The notes under the pieces: generated by a model
Told to the model about the DNA's origin: nothing
The model's input: the letters and a program-made list of their open reading frames with translations, nothing else
Databases searched by the model: none
Shown: in pieces, positions 28,520 through 39,214 of the stretch
How positions within the stretch are numbered: position 1 is the first letter of the stretch
Layout of the letters: the number at the start of each line of letters is the position of its first letter
Origin: Rhabditoides inermis
Lineage: Eukaryota > Nematoda > Chromadorea > Rhabditida > Rhabditidae
DNA length: 64,000 bases
Assembly: GCA_963966185.1 (NCBI GenBank)
Contig: CAWZYM010000290.1
Coordinates: forward strand, 1 to 64,000
Direction of reading: 5' to 3'
Position numbers and translations under genes: made by a program

Positions 28520-31500
28520 CAACCTACTGAGAGATATTTTGCAGAGAATGCACTTCGTCGGAGGTACAAGGAGATATACAGTAGTAAGGATAGCGCAGTG
28601 GCATGCAGAACCGCGCCGTTCATTCGTTTCATTATCGTTTGCTATTTCTGACGGTAAAACATCAATGTTTGCATCATGCTCAACCTACTGAGAGATATTT
28701 TGCAAAGAATGCACTTCGTCAGAGGTACAAGGAGATATACAGTAGTAAGAATAGCGCAGTGGCATGCAGAACCGCGTTGTTCATTCGTTTCATTATCGTT
28801 TGCTATTTCTGACGGTAAAACATCAATGTTTGCGTCATGCTCAACCTACTGAAAGATATTTTGCAAAGAATGCACTTCGTCGGAGGTACAAGAAGATATA
28901 CAGTAGTAAGGATAGCGCAGTGGCATGCAGAACCGCGCCGTTCATTTGTTTCATTATCGTTTGCTATTTTCGACAGTAAAACATCATTGTTTGCATCATG
29001 CTCAACCTACTGAGAGATATTTTGCAAAGAATGCACTTCGTCGGAGGTACAAGGAGATATACAGTAGTAAGGACAGCGCAGTGGCATGCAGAACCGCGCC
29101 GTTCATTCGTTTCATTATCATTTGCTATTTCTGACGGTGAAACATCCATGTTAGCATCATGCTCAACCTACTGAGAGATATTTTGCAAAGAATGCACTTC
29201 GTCGGAGGTACAAGGAGATAAACAGTAGTAAGGTTAGCGCAGTGGCATGCGTTCGCCGGCCGCGCCGTTCATTCGTTTCATTACCGTTTGCTATTTCTGA
29301 CGGTGAAACATCAATGTTTGTATCATGCTCAACCTACTGAAAGATATTTTGCAAAGAATGCACTTCGTCAGATGTACGAGGAGATATACAGTAGTAAGAA
29401 TAGCTCAGTGGCATGCAGAACCGCGCCGTTCATTCGTTTCATTATCGTTTGCTATTTCTGACGGTGAAACATCAATGTTTGCATCATGCTCAACCTACTG
29501 AGAGATATTTTGCAAAGAATGCACTTCGTCAGAGGTACAAGGAGATATACAGTAGTTAGGATAGCGCAGTGGCATGCAGAACCGCGCCGTTCATTCGTTT
29601 CATTATCGTCTGCTATTTCTGACGGTAAAATATTAATGTTTGCATCATGCTCAACCTACTGAGAGATATTTTGCAAAGAATGCACTTCGTCGGAGGTACA
29701 AGAAGATATACAGTAGTAAGGATAGCGCAGTGGCATGCAGAACCGTGCCGTTCATTTGTTTCATTATCGTTTGCTATTTCTGACGGTGAAACATCAATGT
29801 TTGCATCATGCTCAACCTACTGAGAGATATTTTGCAAAGAATGCACTTCGTCAGAGGTACAAGGAGATATACAGTAGTTAGGATAGCGCAGTGGCATGCA
29901 GAACCGCGCCGTTCATTCGTTTCATTATCGTCTGCTATTTCTGACGGTAAAATATTAATGTTTGCATCATGCTCAACCTACTGAGAGATATTTTGCAAAG
30001 AATGCACTTCGTCGGAGGTACAAGGAGATATACAGTAGTAAGGATAGCGCAGTGGCATGCAGAACCGCGCCGTTCATTCGTTTCATTATCGTTTGCTATT
30101 TCTGACGGTGAAACATTCATGTTTGCATCATGCTCAACCTACTGAGAGATATTTTGCAAAGAATGCACTTCGTCGGAGGTACAAGGAGATATACAGTAGT
30201 AAGGATAGCGCAGTGGCATGCAGAACCGCGCCGTTCATTCGTTTCATTATCGTTTGCTATTTCTGACGGTAAAACATCAATGTTTGCATCATGCTCAACC
30301 TACTGAGAGATATTTTGCAAAGAATGCACTTCGTCAGAGGTACAAGGAGATATACAGTAGTAAGAATAGCGCAGTGGCATGCAGAACCGCGTTGTTCATT
30401 CGTTTCATTATCGTTTGCTATTTCTGACGGTAAAACATCAATGTTTGCGTCATGCTCAACCTACTGAAAGATATTTTGCAAAGAATGCACTTCGTCGGAG
30501 GTACAAGAAGATATACAGTAGTAAGGATAGCGCAGTGGCATGCAGAACCGCGCCGTTCATTTGTTTCATTATCGTTTGCTATTTTCGACAGTAAAACATC
30601 ATTGTTTGCATCATGCTCAACCTACTGAGAGATATTTTGCAAAGAATGCACTTCGTCGGAGGTACAAGGAGATATACAGTAGTAAGGACAGCGCAGTGGC
30701 ATGCAGAACCGCGCCGTTCATTCGTTTCATTATCATTTGCTATTTCTGACGGTGAAACATCCATGTTAGCATCATGCTCAACCTACTGAGAGATATTTTG
30801 CAAAGAATGCACTTCGTCGGAGGTACAAGGAGATAAACAGTAGTAAGGTTAGCGCAGTGGCATGCGTTCGCCGGCCGCGCCGTTCATTCGTTTCATTACC
30901 GTTTGCTATTTCTGACGGTGAAACATCAATGTTTGTATCATGCTCAACCTACTGAAAGATATTTTGCAAAGAATGCACTTCGTCAGATGTACGAGGAGAT
31001 ATACAGTAGTAAGAATAGCTCAGTGGCATGCAGAACCGCGCCGTTCATTCGTTTCATTATCGTTTGCTATTTCTGACGGTGAAACATCAATGTTTGCATC
31101 ATGCTCAACCTACTGAGAGATATTTTGCAAAGAATGCACTTCGTCAGAGGTACAAGGAGATATACAGTAGTTAGGATAGCGCAGTGGCATGCAGAACCGC
31201 GCCGTTCATTCGTTTCATTATCGTCTGCTATTTCTGACGGTAAAATATTAATGTTTGCATCATGCTCAACCTACTGAGAGATATTTTGCAAAGAATGCAC
31301 TTCGTCGGAGGTACAAGAAGATATACAGTAGTAAGGATAGCGCAGTGGCATGCAGAACCGTGCCGTTCATTTGTTTCCTTATCGTTTGCTATTTCTGACG
31401 GTGAAACATCAATGTTTGCATCATGCTCAACCTACTGAGAGATATTTTGCAAAGAATGCACTTCGTCAGAGGTACAAGGAGATATACAGTAGTTAGGATA

Positions 31501-32050
31501 GCGCAGTGGCATGCAGAACCGCGCCGTTCATTCGTTTCATTATCGTCTGCTATTTCTGACGGTAAAATATTAATGTTTGCATCATGCTCAACCTACTGAG
31601 AGATATTTTGCAAAGAATGCACTTCGTCGGAGGTACAAGGAGATATACAGTAGTAAGGATAGCGCAGTGGCATGCAGAACCGCGCCGTTCATTCGTTTCA
31701 TTATCGTTTGCTATTTCTGACGGTGAAACATTCATGTTTGCATCATGCTCAACCTACTGAGAGATATTTTGCAAAGAATGCACTTCGTCGGAGGTACAAG
31801 GAGATATACAGTAGTAAGGATAGCGCAGTGGCATGCAGAACCGCGCCGTTCATTCGTTTCATTATCGTTTGCTATTTCTGACGGTAAAACATCAATGTTT
31901 GCATCATGCTCAACCTACTGAGAGATATTTTGCAAAGAATGCACTTCGTCAGAGGTACAAGGAGATATACAGTAGTAAGAATAGCTCAGTGGCATGCAGA
32001 ACCGCGCCGTTAATTCGTTTCATTATCGTTTGCTATTTCTGACGGTGAAA
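28520..32050 (+). repeat. Higher-order repeat, 1,615 bp (10-mer)
   Basis: A 10-monomer unit (10 x 161 plus 5, the extra 5 bp being the GCCGGCCGCG monomer) repeats at 1,615 bp: 28,603, 30,218 and 31,833; 28,925 with 30,540; 29,935 with 31,550. Shared private changes include CCGCGTTGTTCATTCG, CATGTTAGCATC and GAGATAAACAG. The third copy is partial before the array changes to other monomer types. Confidence 0.88.
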
Positions 32051-33216
32051 CATCAATGTTTGCATCATGCTCAACCTACTGAGAGATATTTTGCAAAGAA
32101 TGCACTTCGTCAGAGGTACAAGGAGATATACAGTAGTTAGGATAGCGCAGTGGCATGCAGAACCGCGCCGTTCATTCGTTTCATTATCGTTTGCTATTTC
32201 TGACGGTAAAATATTAATGTTTGCATCGTGCTCAACCTACTGAGAGATATTTTGCAAAGAATGCACTTCGTCGGAGGTACAAGGAGATATACAGTAGTAA
32301 GGATAGCGCAGTGGCATGCAGAACCGCGCCGTTCATTCGTTTCATTATCGTTTGCTATTTCTGACGGGTAAAACATCAATGTTTGCATCATGGTCAACCT
32401 ACTGAGAGATATTTTGCAAAGAATGCACTTCGTCAGAGGTACAAGGAGATATACAGTAGTTAGGATAGCGCAGTGGCATGCAGAACCGCGCCGTTCATTT
32501 GTTTCATTATCGTTTGCTATTTCTGACGGTGAAACATCCATGTTTGCATCATGCTCAACCTACTGAGAGATATTTTGCAAAGAATGCACTTCGTCGGAGG
32601 TACAAGAAGATATACAGTAGTAAGGATAGCGCAGTGGCATGCAGAACCGTGCCGTTCATTTGTTTCATTATCGTTTGCTATTTCTGACGGTGAAACATCA
32701 ATGTTTGCATCATGCTCAACCTACTGAGAGATATTTTGCAAAGAATGCACTTCGTCAGAGGTACAAGGAGATATACAGTAGTTAGGATAGCGCAGTGCCA
32801 TGCAGAACCGCGCCGTTCATTCGTTTCATTATCGTCTGCTATTTCTGACGGTAAAATATTAATGTTTGCATCATGCTCAACCTACTGAGAGATATTTTGC
32901 AGAGAATGCACTTCGTCGGAGGTACAAGGAGATATACAGTAGTAAGGATAGCGCAGTGGCATGCAGAACCGCGCCGTTCATTCGTTTCATTATCGTTTGC
33001 TATTTCTGACGGTAAAACATCAATGTTTGCATCATGCTCAACCTACTGAGAGATATTTTGCAAAGAATGCACTTCGTCAGAGGTACAAGGAGATATACAG
33101 TAGTAAGAATAGCGCAGTGGCATGCAGAACCGCGTTGTTCATTCGTTTCATTATCATTTGCTATTTCTGACGGTAAAACATCAATGTTGGCATCATGCTC
33201 AACCTACTGAGAGATA

Positions 33217-35383
33217 CAGTACAGCTCGAGTTAGGTGATCCCTGTCCATGGACGTCCATGGACGTCCGGGATTTTGGTGGACGTTTCTGGTGTCTCTCTC
33301 TTTACACACTCTCTCGCGTTCCCATCGCCTCCTCCCCACAGGCAATTTATGGCTCCTGTTTGAAGGGAATGTGGGCAGTGAGAGAACTGACTTTTCTAAA
33401 TGAACTTTTCATGAAATCAAACCATTACTATCAATTATGTTTTGTTCAGAGCATCTCGAATATACCATATTTCATAGTGCTCCGATAAAGTTCACTACTT
33501 ACTGAATTTCAGTACTGACTTCCATTTTTACGTGAGTATTCAAAACATAAACTATGAGAGACATATGTAGTATTGTTCGCATTGTTTGTCTTAGTCTACA
33601 TGCGGTTTGTGGTGACTGATTTTTATCATTTTAAATTCCAATATAATTGGTCCCCCGATAAGACAAGGTCCCGTTGTTGCATCCATCCACTCTCATTTAG
33701 GCGTCCATGTACGGTGTGGACGTGTCTGGTGCCTCTACTCTATACACACTCTCTCGCTTTCCTCTCGCGACGCGCATCGCACAGGGCTATTCTGCCGATG
33801 GCGGTACAGTCGGACGCGACTGCTTGTGTGAAGTCTGAAACGTCACTCGACTTTCTACAATCTGAAAATTAAGAAATATAAGTATTGTATTTATCTGTCT
33901 CTTGTAACCGACATCAAGAATATATCATGGTTCATAGGGCTCCGATGAAATTCACTATTTGAGTAGAGCCTCATAGTCAGGGTGGGTACAGTTCTGGTCC
34001 CAGCTGTCTTCGACATCAACACATCGGTGTGAGGGGGAGACATGGCGTGGTAGTCTGCCAAGAATGACAAGTCTGACAAGCAATTGCAACTCTTCGGTGT
34101 TCGAGAAACCAGCTACAATTTTATTCGCATCGTTTCTGTCTCCTCGAGATGAGCAAAATGATGTCTTAATTTTGGAATTTCGACCATTTTGAACATATCG
34201 AGGTAGTGCCACCCGTGCTAATTTCCAGTTGAACTTGAGTGATTCGCAAATCCACACTCGACTCACTCATTTATGACCCTTCCCCACCGGCAAACGGTCG
34301 TGGCAGACTGCTAAACCATGCCTCCTATCGCTCCGCCCCTATCCCACTGTTTTTTTGTGTTTGAGAAATCAGCTGTGATTGTTTGTGTACCGGCTTTCTC
34401 TCATCGAGACGAGTAACATGACGTCTTTCAATTTTAATTTGGACTATTTTGAACAAATACAGATATCGCCACCCGGGCTAATTTCCAGATCAACTTGAGC
34501 GATGGTGCATTTCCACCATCGACTCTCTCTTTTATGGCCCCTCCCCTAGCGAGAGAGAGCGTGATATGGAGGGCGCCAGACACGTAAGACAGCTGGGACC
34601 AGAACTGTAGCCACCCTGACTATGAGGCTCTAAGTACTCAAATAGTGAATTTCATCGGAGCCCTATGAACCATGGTATATTCTTGATGTCGGTTAAAAGA
34701 GACAGATAAATATAATATTTAAATTTCTTAATTTTCAGATTCTAGAAAGTCGAGTGACGTTTCAGACTTCACACAAGCAGTCGCGTCCGACTGTACCGCC
34801 ATCGGCAGAATAGCCCTGTGCGATGCGCGTCGCGAGGGGAAAGCGAGAGAGTGTGTATAGAGTAGAGGCACCAGACACGTCCACACCGTACATGGACGCC
34901 TAAATGAGAGTGGATGGATGCAACAACGGGACCTTGTCTTATCGGGGGACCAATTATATTGGAATTTAAAATGATAAAAATCAGTCACCACAAACCGCAT
35001 GTAGACTAAGACAAACAATGCGAACAATACTACATATGTCTCTCATAGTTTATGTTTTGAATACTCACGTAAAAATGGAAGTCAGTACTGAAATTCAGTA
35101 AGTAGTGAACTTTATCGGAGCACTATGAAATATGGTATATTCGAGATGCTCTGAACAAAACATAATTGATAGTAATGGTTTGATTTCATGAAAAGTTCAT
35201 TTAGAAAAGTCAGTTCTCTCACTGCCCACATTCCCTTCAAACAGGAGCCATAAATTGCCTGTGGGGAGGAGGCGATGGGAACGCGAGAGAGTGTGTAAAG
35301 AGAGAGACACCAGAAACGTCCACCAAAATCCCGGACGTCCATGGACGTCCATGGACAGGGATCACCTAACTCGAGCTGTACTG
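33217..35383. mobile_element. Fold-back (long terminal inverted repeat) DNA element, non-autonomous
   Basis: A 2,167 bp non-satellite insertion begins CAGTACAGCTCGAGTTAGG and ends with its reverse complement. The arms are about 794 bp (33,217-34,010) and 798 bp (34,586-35,383) and nearly identical; the right arm has a 4 bp insertion. TA lies directly outside each end (33,215-33,216 and 35,384-35,385), and removing the element plus one TA restores a normal satellite monomer apart from one base. TA duplication with CAGT ends is the pattern of Tc1/mariner-type elements. No transposase frame is present, so it must be moved by another element. The spacer (34,011-34,585) holds two diverged direct copies of about 190 bp. 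Confidence 0.85.
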
Positions 35384-35385
35384 TA

Positions 35386-37535
35386 GTTTGCAAAGAATGC
35401 ACTTCGTCGGAGGTACAAGAAGGTATACAGTAGTAAGAATATCGCAGTGGCATGCAGAACCGCGCCGTTCATTCGTTTCATTATCGTTTGCTATTTCTAA
35501 AGATAAAACATCAATGTTTGCATCATGCTTAACCTACTGAGAGATATTTTGCAAAGAATGCACTTCGTCGGAGGTACAAGGAGGTATACAGTAGTAAGGA
35601 TAGCGCAGTGGCATGCAGAACCGCGCCGTTCATTCGTTTCATTATCGTTTGCTATTTCTGACGGTAAAACATCAATGTTTGCGTCATGCTCAACCTACTG
35701 AAAGATATTTTGCAAAGAATGCACTTCGTCGGAGGTACAAGAAGATATACAGTAGTAAGGATAGCGCAGTGGCATGCAGAACCGCGCCGTTCATTCGTTT
35801 CATTATCATTTGCTATTTCTGACGGTGAAACATCCATGTTAGCATCATGCTCAACCTACTGAGAGATATTTTGCAAAGAATGCACTTCGTCGGAGGTACA
35901 AGGAGATATACAGTAGTAAGAATAGCGCAGTGGCATGCAGAACCGCGCCGTTCATTCGTTTCATTATCATTTGCTATTTCTGACGGTGAAACATCCATGT
36001 TAGCATCATGCTCAACCTACTGAGAGATATTTTGCAAAGAATGCACTTCGTCGGAGGTACAAGGAGATATACAGTAGTAAGGTTAGCGCAGTGGCATGCG
36101 TTCGCCGGCCGCGCCGTTCATTCGTTTCATTACCGTTTGCTATTTCTGACGGTGAAACATCAATGTTTGTATCATGCTCAACCTACTGAAAGATATTTTG
36201 CAAAGAATGCACTTCGTCAGATGTACGAGGAGATATACAGTAGTAAGAATAGCTCAGTGGCATGCAGAACCGCGCCGTTCATTCGTTTCATTATCGTTTG
36301 CTATTTCTGACGGTGAAACATCAATGTTTGCATCATGCTCAACCTACTGAGAGATATTTTGCAAAGAATGCACTTCGTCAGAGGTACAAGGAGATATACA
36401 GTAGTTAGGATAGCGCAGTGGCATGCAGAACCGCGCCGTTCATTCGTTTCATTATCGTCTGCTATTTCTGACGGTAAAATATTAATGTTTGCATCATGCT
36501 CAACCTACTGAGAGATATTTTGCAAAGAATGCACTTCGTCGGAGGTACAAGGAGATATACAGTAGTAAGGATAGCGCAGTGGCATGCAGAACCGCGCCGT
36601 TCATTTGTTTCATTATCGTTTGCTATTTCTGACGGTGAAACATCCATGTTTGCATCATGCTCAACCTACTGAGAGATATTTTGCAAAGAATGCACTTCGT
36701 CGGAGGTACAAGAAGATATACAGTAGTAAGGATAGCGCAGTGGCATGCAGAACCGTGCCGTTCATTTGTTTCATTATCGTTTGCTATTTCTGACGGTGAA
36801 ACATCATTGTTTGCATCATGCTCAACCTACTGAGAGATATTTTGCAAAGAATGCACTTCGTCAGAGGTACAAGGAGATATGTATACAGTAGTTAGGATAG
36901 CGCAGTGGCATGCAGAACCGCGCCGTTCATTCGTTTCATTATCGTCTGCTATTTCTGACGGTAAAATATTAATGTTTGCATCATGCTCAACCTACTGAGA
37001 GATATTTTGCAAAGAATGCACTTCGTCGGAGGTACAAGGAGATATACAGTAGTAAGGATAGCGCAGTGGCATGCAGAACCGCGCCGTTCATTCGTTTCAT
37101 TATCGTTTGCTATTTCTGACGGTGAAACATCCATGTTTGCATCATGCTCAACCTACTGAGAGATATTTTGCAAAGAATGCACTTCGTCGGAGGTACAAGG
37201 AGATATACAGTAGTAAGGATAGCGCAGTGGCATGCAGAACCGCGCCGTTCATTCGTTTCATTATCGTTTGCTATTTCTGACGGTAAAACATCAATGTTTG
37301 CATCATGCTCAACCTACTGAGAGATATTTTGCAAAGAATGCACTTCGTCAGAGGTACAAGGAGATATACAGTAGTAAGAATAGCTCAGTGGCATGCAGAA
37401 CCGCGCCGTTCATTCGTTTCATTATCGTTTGCTATTTCTGACGGTGAAACATCAATGTTTGCATCATGCTCAACCTACTGAGAGATATTTTGCAAAGAAT
37501 GCACTTCGTCAGAGGTACAAGGAGGTATACAGTAG
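35386..37535 (+). repeat. 161 bp satellite array, block C
   Basis: About 13 monomers resume exactly where the fold-back element ends, in the same orientation as block B and with the same variant types (a 166 bp monomer at 36,099; CATGTTAGCATC at 35,998). One monomer at 36,877 has a small insertion (GAGATATGTATACAG). The block ends at TATACAGTAG, a sequence that occurs again where block D starts. Confidence 0.96.
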
Positions 37536-37554
37536 AGTAACATAATGGGTATTC

Positions 37555-37865
37555 TGTTAGACTAGGAGTGTCGCGCCCCATCGCACACACCGTACCCGCA
37601 CTGGAAACCCCCACTCGAACTCCCGCCGCACTCTACCATCCGGCTGAGTATCTTATCGCCTGCACATCAGAGAGCAGTATATAAGCTCTGGCTGTTGCCA
37701 TCGCTTCAGTTTTTGGGTACCCGTCATGTAGAGTCGTCATAGACTCTAGGGGTCACTAGGTCATGTAGAGCAGTGTAGCCTGTGAACTCTTGTAGACTCG
37801 TTATGTGATATCGATTGTTGTCGTGTACATATCTCTATGCTATAGTAAAACTCTTCTCTCTTACA
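37555..37865 (+). mobile_element. Possible solo LTR or 5' LTR remnant
   Basis: A 311 bp stretch starts TGTTAG and ends TTACA (short inverted termini TGTTA/TTACA, then TG...CA-like), and has a TATA box (TATATAA, 37,679-37,685) placed as in an LTR promoter. The opening TGTTAGACTAGGAGTGTCGC is of the general kind seen in nematode LTR elements. No second LTR, clear primer-binding site or flanking 4-5 bp duplication is visible, so this is a weak call. Confidence 0.3.
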
Positions 37866-38348
37866 CGTCTTGGGATTGTCTGTGGATGCATTGGTATCGG
37901 GTTACGGTAGACATGGGTTTATGGTTCATTACGGTAGCAGCATTGGTTTTATGGTAGTAGCGCGGTTCCACTGGCACGTAGGACTGTTCTAGTCGTATAG
38001 TCCCGCCGACACTTGTCGTCGGGTACGCTAGACGGACCGACATGCTAACTGGTAGCAGCGAGTGTCTTTTCTTGATAGGAGGGCGATCCACCACCTCACT
38101 TTATTGTCTTACCGTATGTTTTACCATGTATTCCATTGATGTTTCGACTACGCATAGTCGCTTTGTGTGTCGTTTGGTTTTCCATTCCGCCACTCTCCGC
38201 TTCGATGCGCTGTCGAAAAAGAGAATTGTTTTTTTACACGTGATTACTATGCATCTTCTCTATTTTGCTAGGGGTCTGAACGTAAGGCGGCCGAGAGCTG
38301 TGCTTTATACCACCTATTTCTCTTTTTCTTTATTCTTCACCATCAGAA

Positions 38349-38899
38349 ATGATGTGCGAGCGGAAGCAGTTTCAGCGCAAGACCGGCGAGCGCGAGGTGT
38401 GCGGGCTGATCACCCCACACACACCAAGCGCGATCGATCGGGCAGGCTGGAGAGCTGCAAGCACAATCAAGCGGGAAGAAGAGCGGAGAGAGACGCCCTT
38501 TCGCTGCCACGATTGCGGTCGCAATCGAATGGCGGAGGCGATTAGGACAAATGAAAAAGAAAAGCAGAGCAGGTCTGCCGCAGGATAGACAAAGAAGAGA
38601 AATCAACAAGCGTACTCACCGAAGAAGATGAAGAAGCATCGCCAAATTCGGAGGCGGGATGCGACGAGATCGTTAAAATCAATATATCGATCGGAGACGA
38701 CGAGCTCTGCAGGCGGGCAGGCAATACACTGAGTGCCCACAGCACACCACAGCAGAGAGGGCGGATCAATAACTGGTCAGCGAGCGCCGGGTGGCAGCAG
38801 GAGGCAGGCAGCAAGATCGTTATCAGTCATATGTGTTTGCTCATCTTGCGTCTTAACATGGTTTCTTTTAATGAGTTTCAATCTGTGGTTATTGTATAA
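38349..38899 (+). other. Unidentified GC-rich open stretches in the island
   Basis: Two plus-strand open frames lie end to end. The first, 38,349-38,588, encodes 79 residues with a C-x2-C pair (CHDCGRNRM) and a Lys/Glu-rich tail. The second, 38,555-38,899 in another frame, encodes an acidic stretch (LTEEDEEASPNSEAG, then VKINISIGDDELC). The overlap and frame change suggest a decayed coding sequence or two exons. I recognise no family; a gag-like zinc knuckle was considered, but the required His is missing. Confidence 0.2.
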
Positions 38900-39013
38900 T
38901 TTTGTCGCTTACAGGGACTCTTGTTTTTGTCTATAAGCGCGTGTATGAGGAAGGTTGGACAAGAAGGGTGGGTGATTAAGTGTATACAACATCTTTTTTT
39001 ATCTGATCGTTAC

Positions 39014-39079
39014 CTGGCCGTGGTGCAGTGGTAGCATTGAGGCTATGCCTTCGACGGGGGTTCGATTCCTCCCGGCCAG
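39014..39079 (+). pseudogene. tRNA-like sequence with Pol III A and B boxes
   Basis: Ends CTGGCCG and CGGCCAG form a perfect 7 bp acceptor stem. A D-arm (GTGC-AGTGGTA-GCAT) matches the A box, and a T-arm (GGGGG-TTCGATT-CCTCC) matches the B box. The whole is only 66 nt: the middle can form GAGGC-TAT-GCCTT, leaving a 3 nt anticodon loop, so a normal anticodon cannot be assigned. It is probably a tRNA pseudogene or tRNA-derived element that may still recruit Pol III; no T-run terminator follows closely. Confidence 0.6.
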
Positions 39080-39214
39080 TTCAGATACATATTTGTGTAT
39101 ATGAATACAATCAAGATAACAATGTGATAATGCTACATTTCCATGTCTGGTGAGGTCGAAGCAGCTACTATACAGACTGAAAACTACGCCGTAACCTTTT
39201 TATAAAAACATATA

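Larger units (their letters stand above)
3599..33214 (+). repeat. 161 bp satellite array, block B (main block)
   Basis: About 184 head-to-tail copies of the same 161 bp monomer, now on the plus strand. Length variants mark particular monomers: 160 bp (GAGAGTATTTTG, e.g. 8,850, 10,780, 13,845), 166 bp (GCATGCGTTCGCCGGCCGCG, e.g. 4,569, 6,177, 11,339, 22,949, 26,829, 29,249, 30,865) and a subgroup with CTGAAAAAATATTTTGC and CAAAGAGATATACAATAG (3,690, 18,030, 20,290, 21,745, 25,300). These recur at fixed spacing and define higher-order repeats. No unique gene sequence interrupts the block. A monomer near nucleosome length is typical of satellites. Confidence 0.97.
37536..39214. mobile_element. 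1.68 kb non-satellite island with 10 bp flanking duplication
   Basis: The satellite is broken at TATACAGTAG (37,526-37,535) and resumes with TATACAGTAG (39,215-39,224), so the island looks like an insertion with a 10 bp target-site duplication. It contains an LTR-like segment, short GC-rich open stretches without a recognised domain (about 38,350-38,900) and a tRNA-like sequence near its right end. I see no reverse transcriptase, integrase or transposase. It may be a degenerate retroelement or captured host DNA; the class is not established. Confidence 0.55.

Noticed and set aside
1..33214. CRISPR array
   Set aside because: The whole 161 bp unit is repeated with no unique spacers between short repeats, and the genes around are eukaryotic.
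38343..38609. Minus-strand 88-codon frame in the island, and overlapping plus frames, as genes
   Set aside because: Three overlapping frames in a GC-rich stretch with no recognised domain; at most one can be real, and none has support beyond being open.
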